From Streptomyces sp. NRRL WC-3605 (GTDB lineage Bacteria; Actinomycetota; Actinomycetes; Streptomycetales; Streptomycetaceae): DNA of 23,353 nucleotides. Positions 1-6,221 of this stretch are shown in pieces. A model generated the notes under the pieces. The model did not search any database. It saw only the letters and a program-made list of their open reading frames with translations, and was not told where the DNA came from. Each line of letters opens with the position of its first letter. Position 1 is the first letter of the stretch. The stretch is taken from contig NZ_LLZN01000092.1 in the NCBI RefSeq assembly GCF_001509795.1, positions 1 through 23,353 of the forward strand. Direction: 5' to 3'. The translations under genes and the position numbers were made by a program.

Positions 1-1
1 C

Positions 2-1537
2 GGTGCGGTCGTGTACGCGACGTCGGGCGTCGCCGCGGGGGAGGGACGGCTGGAGATCCACAATCTGACCATGCCGGGCGTGCCCGGCCTGGCCGGGGCC
101 AGGACCTACCGCTTCGCCGAGGGAAGCGCCACCGTGGCCTCCGTCGACTCCCGGCCGGCCATGCCGGCCGCGCGTATCGACGAGGTGACCTTCGCGCGCA
201 CCGAGGTGCGGCATCTGCGCATGCTCGGTGTGCGGCCCGACCCGACCTACGGATACTCGCTCTTCGCGTTCGAAGCGCGCAGCGGTGCGGACGGCGCCGA
301 TCTGGCCCGCACCGGTACGGCCACCGCCTCCTCCTACGACACCGGCAAGGAGCCGGCGCTGGCGGTGGACGGCAGCACGACGACCCGGTGGGCGGTGTCA
401 CGCGGCGACCGCCCCCGCGCGGACAGCTGGTTGGCTGTCGACCTCGGGGCTCCGCACGCTGTGGACCGGGTCACTCTGCGCTGGGAGGCCGCCGCGGGAC
501 GCGCCTATACGGTGCAGGGGTCGGCGGACGGCCTTCAGTGGGAGGACCTCGCCTCCTGGCCGGTGCCCGACGTCACCAGCCGGGGCGGATGGCTGGACGT
601 CGACGGCCGCGCGGGCCTCGTGGTGCGAGGCGCCACCTCCGGCCTGACGGTCCACCAGGACGAGATCATCCTGGCCGACGGCCCGGCCGCACCCCTCCTG
701 GTCGAGGGACTCCCCGGCGCCTCGCCCCGTACGTTGCGCGAGCGGGCCGAAGCGCCCACGCCGCGAACGGAGGCTGAAGCCGTCCGCGCCGCCCTCACCG
801 ACGATCACCTCAGCTTGTTCAACCTGTCGGACGAGTCGGTCACGACGCGCGTCGACGTGCCGCAGACCGGGAGCGCGAGGCTGCTCTTCGAGGGACGTCA
901 GACCCTCACCGACGGCGGCACCGCCTACGACGCCGAACTCGACGCGGCGGAAGCCCGGCTGCTGCCACCACGGCTCACCGTGCGCCCGCTCGACGGCCGT
1001 CAGCTGCCGACGGGTCTGCGGGCGCGTGTGGTCGACGGCACGACGGTCGAACTCACGGGGCCCTCCTGCCGCGTGCAGGTGACCGCCCAGGAGCGCACTG
1101 AGGTGGCGGTGGTCCACGCGGGCCGCACCACGACGGTCACCGTGAAGCGGGCCGTCGCCTACCCTCTGCGCGACCTGGCACTGGGTCGCACGGTGTTCCC
1201 GACCAGCCCACTGCCGCCGGGCATGTCGGACCCCTCCGCCGCTGTCGACGGCGATCCGGCGACGGCGTGGACGCCCGGCCCGAACGGCCGCCTGGTCGTC
1301 GACCTCGGCGCCCGGCTCCGTGTCCGCGACATTCGCACCGAATGGACCAGTGGCCGCGTGCCCGGGCTACGCGTCGAGTACAGCGGTGACGGTCTCACCT
1401 ACACCCCGGCCGGTCAGCTCACGGGCCATGGCCGCGACAGGCACCTGAGCACGGACATCACCGCCCGCTACGTGGCCCTGGCGACCGACGCGGGGCACGA
1501 GGGTGGTGGCCGCCTGATCCAGCTGTCCCTGCAGTGA
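2..1537 (+). CDS. Discoidin (F5/8 type C) domain protein, C-terminal part, 5' truncated by window
   Basis: The reading frame is open to the left edge, so only the last ~511 residues are present and the true start lies upstream. Two discoidin/F5-8C-like (CBM32-like) modules are visible. The first spans roughly residues 95-225 and carries ATASSYDTG, AVDGSTTTRWA and WLAVDLG. The second covers the last ~115 residues, with AAVDGDPATAWTP, LVVDLG and VEYSGDGLTY. Between them is a beta-rich linker with no recognised domain. Such modules bind carbohydrate and in Streptomyces usually sit at the end of secreted glycoside hydrolases or surface proteins. The catalytic part, if any, is outside the window, so the enzyme class cannot be given. 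It ends just before a tandem repeat and a hairpin terminator. Domain call is fairly sure; overall function unknown. Confidence 0.85.
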   Translation, partial: GAVVYATSGVAAGEGRLEIHNLTMPGVPGLAGARTYRFAEGSATVASVDSRPAMPAARIDEVTFARTEVRHLRMLGVRPDPTYGYSLFAFEARSGADGADLARTGTATASSYDTGKEPALAVDGSTTTRWAVSRGDRPRADSWLAVDLGAPHAVDRVTLRWEAAAGRAYTVQGSADGLQWEDLASWPVPDVTSRGGWLDVDGRAGLVVRGATSGLTVHQDEIILADGPAAPLLVEGLPGASPRTLRERAEAPTPRTEAEAVRAALTDDHLSLFNLSDESVTTRVDVPQTGSARLLFEGRQTLTDGGTAYDAELDAAEARLLPPRLTVRPLDGRQLPTGLRARVVDGTTVELTGPSCRVQVTAQERTEVAVVHAGRTTTVTVKRAVAYPLRDLALGRTVFPTSPLPPGMSDPSAAVDGDPATAWTPGPNGRLVVDLGARLRVRDIRTEWTSGRVPGLRVEYSGDGLTYTPAGQLTGHGRDRHLSTDITARYVALATDAGHEGGGRLIQLSLQ

Positions 1538-1570
1538 CACCGGGCTTGCCACACCCGATGGTTCGCCCCT

Positions 1571-1610
1571 GACGCCCTGACGCCCTGACGCCCTGACGCC
1601 CTGACGCCCT
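1571..1610. repeat. Tandem repeat, five perfect copies of GACGCCCT
   Basis: Five consecutive identical 8-bp units lie 33 bases after the stop codon of the discoidin gene and directly before a terminator hairpin. It is probably a slippage-generated microsatellite; no function is evident. Confidence 0.95.
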
Positions 1611-1612
1611 GC

Positions 1613-1660
1613 GGCCCTCCCTTCCTCCGACACGCCTGCTGTCGGCGGGCCGGGAGGGCC
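1613..1660 (+). terminator. Hairpin terminator after the discoidin gene
   Basis: GGCCCTCCC (1613-1621) pairs perfectly with GGGAGGGCC (1652-1660). The loop holds a second perfect stem, CCGACA (1627-1632) with TGTCGG (1640-1645). There is no U-tract, as is common for Streptomyces terminators. It lies about 75 bases after the stop codon. Confidence 0.7.
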
Positions 1661-1982
1661 GTCGTGCGGGTGGGCCCGCCGGCCGCCCATCACCCCGGAC
1701 GTTCGACGAGATCGCCAGGACCAGGCGACGCCCGACGGACCGGCCCTGGACCGGCACGGGCCAAGGTCATCTCGCGCTGACCCAGCGTCCTGTCGGGGCG
1801 GCGATTCATGGCAGGGACCCGGTGACGGGCGGCCGCGGCAACTCCGCAGGGGCGGACCGCCAGTGCCGTGCCAGCAGAGCGAGAAGCGCGGAGAGGTATG
1901 GCACTCCGCTACGCGGCACCACGAGCCTCAGCGGGCGCCCCGGCCCGTACCGAGCAGTTCCACCACCCTCCGAATCACCGTC

Positions 1983-2012
1983 TTGACGGGTGACGCAGAG
2001 GACTGCCATGAT
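1983..2012 (+). promoter_or_regulatory. Putative sigma-70-type promoter of ohr
   Basis: TTGACG (1983-1988), an 18-bp spacer, then CATGAT (2007-2012). The palindrome at 2016-2036 starts three bases after the -10 hexamer and would cover the transcription start, a position suited to repression. The -35 is good and the -10 only fair; no start site is known. Confidence 0.5.
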
Positions 2013-2015
2013 TGC

Positions 2016-2036
2016 GTCACCACCTCAACCGGTGAC
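2016..2036 (+). promoter_or_regulatory. 21-bp palindromic operator, copy A (upstream of ohr)
   Basis: GTCACC, spacer ACCTCAACC, GGTGAC. It is one of five intergenic copies of GTCACC-N9-GGTGAC in the window. It lies 71 bases before the Ohr start codon and right after a putative -10 element. The protein that binds it is not known. Confidence 0.75.
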
Positions 2037-2107
2037 GGCATGGAAATGCTGGTCGGGAGGTGTCGTCAAACCTTTCTCGGCCCGGACTCAGATGCGGAGC
2101 ACCAGTC

Positions 2108-2533
2108 ATGGCAGTCACCTACACCGCCGTTGTCGACGTCGACGGAGAGGGCCGCAACGGCGGTCACGTCAGTTCCTCCGACGGTCTGCTGGACACCAGC
2201 CTGGCGATACCGAAGGAGCTGGGCGGCGCGGGTGGCGCGACCAACCCCGAGCAGCTCCTGGCCGCCGGTTGGGCGGCCTGCTTCCTGGGCGCAGTGCGCC
2301 GCGCCGCGATCGAGCGCAAGATCCGGCTGGCGAGCACCGCCATCACGGCGGAGATCACCCTCACCCACGGTGACGACGGGGAGTTCTCCCTGTCCGCCGT
2401 TCTCAACCCCGTCCTCGGCGGGGTCGACCAGGCCACCGCCCAGCAGCTCGCCGACGCCGCGCATCAGATCTGCCCCTACTCCAAGGCCACGCGCGGCAAC
2501 GTGCCGGTCACCATCAAGGCTGCCGCGGCCTGA
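2108..2533 (+). CDS. ohr: Organic hydroperoxide resistance protein, Ohr subfamily of OsmC
   Basis: 141 residues, the usual Ohr length. Ohr proteins reduce organic and fatty-acid hydroperoxides with a catalytic cysteine pair in the cytoplasm, generally recycled by lipoylated proteins. Both cysteines are seen: Cys58 in AAGWAACF and Cys122 in CPYSKATRGNV, the second motif separating Ohr from OsmC proper. The start at 2108 has GGAG eight bases upstream; an in-frame upstream extension has no homology-like content. The gene stands alone between a promoter/palindrome and a strong terminator. The MarR regulator OhrR that often accompanies ohr is absent here, so control through palindrome copy A by a distant regulator is an inference. 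An FAD oxidoreductase and a glyoxalase-like gene downstream fit a peroxide/electrophile-stress setting. Confidence 0.93.
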   Translation: MAVTYTAVVDVDGEGRNGGHVSSSDGLLDTSLAIPKELGGAGGATNPEQLLAAGWAACFLGAVRRAAIERKIRLASTAITAEITLTHGDDGEFSLSAVLNPVLGGVDQATAQQLADAAHQICPYSKATRGNVPVTIKAAAA

Positions 2534-2547
2534 GAGGCCACCTGAAC

Positions 2548-2583
2548 GCGGGTCCCGCGTCTCCCCCCGGATGCGGGACCCGC
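2548..2583 (+). terminator. Terminator after ohr
   Basis: An 11-bp perfect stem, GCGGGTCCCGC (2548-2558) with GCGGGACCCGC (2573-2583), around a 14-base loop, starting 15 bases after the stop codon. Confidence 0.85.
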
Positions 2584-2631
2584 ACCCCTCTCCGGTCGGC
2601 CCGTGCCGCCCGCGGAGAACAAGGACAGCGC

Positions 2632-2832
2632 ATGACACACCCTGCAACCGCCCGTGGTGACCGGGTCTCCAGCGGTACCGCCGCCCCGGCCGACGACGAG
2701 CGGCCGCTGGGAAGGACCCCGGTGCCCTCGGACGCCGAGCGGCCGGCTCACCCGACCGACGTGCTCGTCTGGCACTGGGCCGAGAGCGCGGCGCTCGGGG
2801 GATACGGCCCGCCCGCAGCGAACTTCCTCTGA
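2632..2832 (+). CDS. Small hypothetical protein, 66 aa
   Basis: AAGGA six bases before the ATG is a good ribosome binding site. The protein is rich in Pro, Ala and polar residues in its first 40 residues (likely disordered) and ends in a more hydrophobic, aromatic tail (residues ~43-66 with VLVWHWAES and GGYGPPAANF). No signal peptide, membrane segment or known domain is recognised. It follows the ohr terminator and precedes a ~180-base gap before the glyoxalase-like gene. Codon third positions are strongly G/C, but overlapping frames on both strands are open too, so it could be a chance frame. No function is proposed. Confidence 0.45.
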   Translation: MTHPATARGDRVSSGTAAPADDERPLGRTPVPSDAERPAHPTDVLVWHWAESAALGGYGPPAANFL

Positions 2833-2933
2833 AGCAGAGGCCGTTGCCACACGCGCAGGCCGCAACCCCTCACACGTATCCCAGGGCGGGCATGTGCCGT
2901 GATCCTGGGTGACTCATCGTCAGTCCGCCTGCT

Positions 2934-2950
2934 GTTCCTGCTCAAGGAAC
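2934..2950. repeat. Short inverted repeat upstream of the VOC gene
   Basis: GTTCCT (2934-2939) and AGGAAC (2945-2950) form a 6-5-6 inverted repeat 62 bases before the downstream start codon. It is a possible operator but unlike the 21-bp palindromes elsewhere; support is only positional. Confidence 0.35.
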
Positions 2951-3011
2951 TGACGGCCGTCGCCGGACCCACCTTGTCAGCATCATCCGAATCGAAAGTG
3001 AGAACCCCGCT

Positions 3012-3458
3012 GTGGACATGAAGCTCGAAGTCGTCGTTCTGCCGGTGTCCGACGTCGACCGCGCCAAGGCCTTCTACGCCGAACGCCTGGGCTGGCGTCT
3101 CGACGCCGACTTCCCGATCGACGACGGATACCGGATCGTGCAGGTCACCCCGCCCGGCTCCGAGTGCTCGGTCATCTTCGGGCGCGGCCTGACGGCGCAG
3201 GAGCCGGGCACACTCCACGGCCTCCAGCTGACCGTCACCGACGTCGTCGAGGCACAGAAGGAACTGGAGTCCCGCGGCGTGGAGGTGTCCGGACCGTTCC
3301 GCGACGAGACGGGCGTCTTCCACCACGCCGGTGACACCCACCGCGTCCCCGGGCTCCACCCGGAGCGGGCCAGCTACGGGACGTTCGCGGCCTTCGCCGA
3401 TCCCGACGGCAACGAGTGGTTCCTCCAGGAGGTCACCCAGCGCGCTCCCGGCCGCTGA
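3012..3458 (+). CDS. VOC superfamily (glyoxalase/bleomycin-resistance-like) protein
   Basis: 148 residues. The paired beta-alpha-beta-beta-beta pattern of the vicinal-oxygen-chelate fold is evident. It starts with MKLEVVVLPVSDVDRAKAFY and LGWRLDADF and ends with FADPDGNEWFLQEV, the usual closing motif with its metal-ligand-position Glu. Members include glyoxalase I, ring-cleaving dioxygenases and drug-binding proteins; nothing here fixes the substrate. The start used is GTG at 3012, with ATG at 3018 as an alternative; the AAAGTGAGAA stretch upstream can serve as ribosome binding site. The C-terminal third contains a small insertion (FHHAGDTHRVPGLHPERASY) common in actinobacterial members. It stands between its own hairpin terminator and the small hypothetical gene. 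The neighbourhood suggests a role in detoxifying reactive electrophiles. Confidence 0.88.
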   Translation: MDMKLEVVVLPVSDVDRAKAFYAERLGWRLDADFPIDDGYRIVQVTPPGSECSVIFGRGLTAQEPGTLHGLQLTVTDVVEAQKELESRGVEVSGPFRDETGVFHHAGDTHRVPGLHPERASYGTFAAFADPDGNEWFLQEVTQRAPGR

Positions 3459-3467
3459 GACCCGGCC

Positions 3468-3497
3468 CCGGCGCCGCTGACCACGACGCGGCGCCGG
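3468..3497 (+). terminator. Terminator after the VOC gene
   Basis: A 10-bp perfect stem, CCGGCGCCGC (3468-3477) with GCGGCGCCGG (3488-3497), around a 10-base loop, starting nine bases past the stop codon. It separates the VOC gene from the FAD oxidoreductase gene. Confidence 0.75.
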
Positions 3498-3561
3498 AAC
3501 CGCCCCGATGCGCGGGCGCGTTTCGCCCGCCGCACCCCACCCCACCTTCAGGAGGCCAGGC

Positions 3562-5010
3562 ATGGCGACCGAGGACATCCAGACGTACGACGTCATCGTG
3601 ATCGGGGCCGGTCCGGTCGGCGAGAACGTCGCCGACCGGACCGCCGCGGCGGGCCTGAGCACCGTCGTCGTCGAGAGCGAACTGGTGGGCGGTGAATGCT
3701 CGTACTGGGCCTGCGAACCCAGCAAGGCTCTGCTGCGTCCCGTCCTGCTGCGTGCCGACGCCGTGCACGTACCGGGCATCGACCCGGCCGTCGGCAACCC
3801 GCTGGACACCAAGGCGGTCCTCGCCCACCGCGACCGAATGTCCGCCGACTGGAAGGACGACAGCCAGGTCGAGTGGCTGGAGTCCGCGGGCATCACTCTG
3901 CTGCGCGGTCACGGACGCCTCGCCGGAGAGCGCGAGGTGTCCGTGGAGACACCGTACGGCGCGACCGTACGGCTGCGCGCCCGGCACGCGGTCGCCGTGT
4001 GCACCGGCAGCCGGGCGGCGCTGCCGGAGTTGCCCGGCCTCGAGGACGTGAGGCCCTGGACGAGCCGCGAGGCCACCACCGCCGGCGCGGCGCCCCGCCG
4101 CCTCGCCGTCGTCGGCGCGGGAGTGGTCGGCGTCGAGATGGCCACCGCCTGGCAGGCACTGGGCAGCCATGTGACACTGCTTGCCCGTGAGGGAGGGCTG
4201 CTGCCCCGTATGGAGCCCTTCGCGGGAGAACTGGTCGCCGAACGACTGCGGGAGGCGGGAGCGGACGTGCGGTTCGGCGTCTCCGTCACTGCCGTGCGAC
4301 GCCTGCGCGACGGACAGGCCGACGAGGTACGGATCACCCTGTCCGACGGGGACGAGGTCGTCGCCGACGAGATCCTCTTCGCCACCGGGCGCGCCCCGCG
4401 CTCCGCGGACATCGGACTCGAGACCGTGGGGCTCGGCCCGGGGGAGTGGCTCACCACCGACGACAGCCTGACCGTCACCGCCGTGCCGGGGGACTGGCTG
4501 TACGCCGTGGGCGACGTCAACAGGCGGGCGCTCTTCACCCACCAGGGCAAGTACCAGGCCCGCATCGCCGGTGCCGTGATCGTGGCCCGGTACCGGGGGG
4601 AGCGTCCCGCGACCGGACGCTGGACACCGCACAGCGCCACGGCAGACGGCGAGGCCGTCCCGGGCGTCGTCTTCACCGATCCCGAGATCGCCACGGTGGG
4701 CCTCACCGCGGCCGAGGCCGAAAGGGCCGGACGCGATGTCGAGATCGTCGACTACGAACTCGGCAACCTCGCGGGTGCCGTGCAGTACCGCCCCGACTAT
4801 CGAGGGAGGGCCCGCGTCCTCATCGACCGGGAACGGGAGGTCGTCGTCGGCGCCACCTTCGCGGGACCGGGCGTGGGCGAACTGCTCTACTCGGCCACCA
4901 TGGCGATCGCCGGGGAGGTTCCGGTGGAGCGCCTCTGGCACGCGGTACCGGCCTTCCCCACCATCAGCGAGGTGTGGCTGCGCCTGCTGGAGACCAGGAG
5001 GGACGCATGA
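3562..5010 (+). CDS. FAD-dependent pyridine nucleotide-disulfide oxidoreductase (class I fold)
   Basis: 482 residues, normal for class I flavoprotein disulfide reductases. GGAGG (3551-3555) sits six bases before the ATG. The FAD-binding GAGPVG is at residues 15-20. The redox-active pair is Cys46/Cys51 in GGECSYWACEPSK, with the normal four-residue spacing. A second Rossmann motif, VVGAGVVGVEMA, binds NAD(P)H. YAVGDVN closes the FAD site, and a dimerisation domain starts near FTDPEIATVGLT. Near the C terminus, where lipoamide and mercuric reductases have the catalytic His of HPT..E, this protein reads AFPTISE, so that His appears to be Phe. Classic lipoamide dehydrogenase activity is therefore doubtful; a quinone or other small-molecule reductase is possible. 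It overlaps the next small reading frame by four bases (ATGA). Family call is sure, substrate unknown. Confidence 0.92.
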   Translation: MATEDIQTYDVIVIGAGPVGENVADRTAAAGLSTVVVESELVGGECSYWACEPSKALLRPVLLRADAVHVPGIDPAVGNPLDTKAVLAHRDRMSADWKDDSQVEWLESAGITLLRGHGRLAGEREVSVETPYGATVRLRARHAVAVCTGSRAALPELPGLEDVRPWTSREATTAGAAPRRLAVVGAGVVGVEMATAWQALGSHVTLLAREGGLLPRMEPFAGELVAERLREAGADVRFGVSVTAVRRLRDGQADEVRITLSDGDEVVADEILFATGRAPRSADIGLETVGLGPGEWLTTDDSLTVTAVPGDWLYAVGDVNRRALFTHQGKYQARIAGAVIVARYRGERPATGRWTPHSATADGEAVPGVVFTDPEIATVGLTAAEAERAGRDVEIVDYELGNLAGAVQYRPDYRGRARVLIDREREVVVGATFAGPGVGELLYSATMAIAGEVPVERLWHAVPAFPTISEVWLRLLETRRDA

Positions 5011-5161
5011 GCACCGCACGCGCACTCGCTCTCATCACCCTGGGCCTGCCGGCCGAAGCACGGTGCTGGCCTCCGTCGGGGACGCGGTTGCGGAACTGGA
5101 GGCCGTGAGGCTGCGCCGGGGCGTCGAGGACGCCGCGTTCGACAACATCTGGCGGGGCTGA
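5007..5161 (+). pseudogene. Small gene coupled to the FAD oxidoreductase, apparently frameshifted
   Basis: An ATG overlaps the oxidoreductase stop (ATGA at 5007-5010) and opens MSTARALALITLGLPAE, but that frame soon becomes unlike protein and stops at 5108. From about 5060 a different frame reads TVLASVGDAVAELEAVRLRR, then GVEDAAFDNIWRG and a stop at 5159-5161. The two halves join well if one base is missing in the codon at 5058-5059, giving a ~51-residue acidic helical protein. The break may be a real mutation, a sequencing error or programmed slippage; no classic slippery heptamer is present. A strong terminator follows directly, so this was the last gene of the transcript. The product is not recognised. 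Confidence 0.55.
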
Positions 5162-5171
5162 CGGCCGACCC

Positions 5172-5215
5172 GGCGCCCGCGCACGGACAATGCAGGCGCC
5201 GAGTGCGGGGGCGCC
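5172..5215 (+). terminator. Terminator after the oxidoreductase pair
   Basis: A 13-bp stem with one mismatch, 5172-5184 (GGCGCCCGCGCAC) with 5203-5215 (GTGCGGGGGCGCC), starting 11 bases past the stop at 5161. Confidence 0.7.
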
Positions 5216-5355
5216 GCGCACGTGTGGGTGTGACCTCAGGGGCCGACGAGCGGCGGTCGCCCGCGCGACCAGCCGGCGGGCCTGGATCGCCGCCCTTAGC
5301 CCTGATGTGTCACCACGAAGAGTCCCGGTGTGGAAACCTGGAGGGAGGGGGTGGA

Positions 5356-5841
5356 TCAGGCGGCCGTCTCCGACGGGCTGAGGGTGTACATCACGGAACG
5401 CTGCCGCTTGTGGCGCCGGATCCGTCCCTTGGCCACCAGGGACTCCAACGTGTTCCGCACCACCTGCGGTGTCGGTTGGCGGTCCGGGTGCTTCGCCAGG
5501 AGCTCGTCGCGCAGTTCCTTCGCCAGGCGTGGCTGGTCGTGCTCGCGGAGCAGCTCCAACAGCAGGTCACCAAGCAGGGGCCGACGCTCGGCGGCCGCAC
5601 TGGTGCGCTTCGTCCTCGCCGCGACAGGCTCGTCCTGCGACTGCTCGGGCAGCCGGGACGGGTCCGCGAATCCCTCGTACCGCTGGGCGAGCTTCAGGAT
5701 GTCGGTCAGGAGGGCCTCCTCCTGCCGCAACACCGTCAGCTGTTCCGTCAGTTCCCGCTGGCGACGGCGGTTGTCCTCCAGGTCCGACGCGGCTTGGTCC
5801 ACCAAGCGCGACCGGAGGGTGCCGGTTGATTGGCTGGTCAC
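5356..5841 (-). CDS. Coiled-coil / winged-helix DNA-binding-like protein
   Basis: 161 residues. The GTG start at 5841 has GGGAG at a normal distance upstream. The N-terminal ~60 residues are a heptad-like amphipathic helix (EDNRRRQRELTEQLTVLRQE), followed by a charged linker with a basic patch (AARTKRTSAAAERR). The C-terminal half looks like a winged helix: LLGDLLLELLREHDQPR, then TPQVVRNTLESLVAKGRIRR as recognition helix and wing, and a final strand VMYTLSP. This layout (dimerising coiled coil plus winged helix that seems to judge expression of short units) is common in unnamed Streptomyces regulatory proteins. No ligand domain is seen. It is convergent with the oxidoreductase operon and is transcribed in the same direction as the ABC-F genes, but about 380 bases separate it from them. 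DNA binding is inferred, target unknown. Confidence 0.75.
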   Translation of the reverse strand: MTSQSTGTLRSRLVDQAASDLEDNRRRQRELTEQLTVLRQEEALLTDILKLAQRYEGFADPSRLPEQSQDEPVAARTKRTSAAAERRPLLGDLLLELLREHDQPRLAKELRDELLAKHPDRQPTPQVVRNTLESLVAKGRIRRHKRQRSVMYTLSPSETAA

Positions 5842-6155
5842 AACCGTTTCACTCCCTCATATGGATGTTGCTGCGCATGGTACCCACGGTGCCGACAGCG
5901 TGCGGACAAGTGTCGACCACGGAGGGCGCTCCGGGCATGTTCACCTTTCACGATAAGCGCAGCGGACCTGAAGTATGAGGTGAGCGCAGGTATTCACCGC
6001 CGTCTGCCGCTGTACGGCCGAACCCTGGCGGTCCCACGTACTGGTGGCTGGACGTGTGACACGTGTGCGGGATGGCGCCGGGCGCTGGAGCCGGACATGT
6101 CCCGGGCCGTCGTGCCCCTGCCCGGACGCCGTCCTGTCGACGTCCCCGAAGAGAG
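5842..6155. other. Intergenic region upstream of the winged-helix gene
   Basis: No credible gene. It must contain the minus-strand promoter of the 5356-5841 gene, although no hexamer pair stands out. A perfect 6-1-6 palindrome, ACGTGT-G-ACACGT, lies at 6052-6064; it is about 210 bases from the start codon, so a link to that gene is uncertain. Confidence 0.5.
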
Positions 6156-6215
6156 GGCCCGCCGAGGCCGCGCGCCGCACACGCGACGGGGCGACGCGCG
6201 GTGTTCGGGCGGGCC
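6156..6215 (-). terminator. Two-stage hairpin terminator after the ABC-F operon
   Basis: The outer stem GGCCCGCC (6156-6163) pairs with GGCGGGCC (6208-6215). The inner stem CCGCGCG (6168-6174) pairs with CGCGCGG (6195-6201). It begins seven bases beyond the stop codon of the minus-strand ABC-F gene. Confidence 0.6.
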
Positions 6216-6221
6216 GGGGGG

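Larger units (their letters stand above)
1538..2107. other. Intergenic region between the discoidin gene and ohr
   Basis: About 570 bases without a convincing gene. The open frames here lack a ribosome binding site and protein-like composition. It holds an 8-bp tandem repeat (1571-1610), a terminator hairpin (1613-1660), about 320 bases with nothing recognised, then a promoter (1983-2012) and the 21-bp palindrome (2016-2036) in front of the Ohr gene. Confidence 0.6.

Noticed and set aside
3433..5025. A 530-codon minus-strand frame across the FAD oxidoreductase
   Set aside because: Antisense artefact of high GC third positions; the plus-strand gene has FAD and NAD motifs and a ribosome site.
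6052..6064. ACGTGT-G-ACACGT as a further member of the main operator set
   Set aside because: Sequence and arm length differ from GTCACC-N9-GGTGAC; it is noted only as a lone palindrome.
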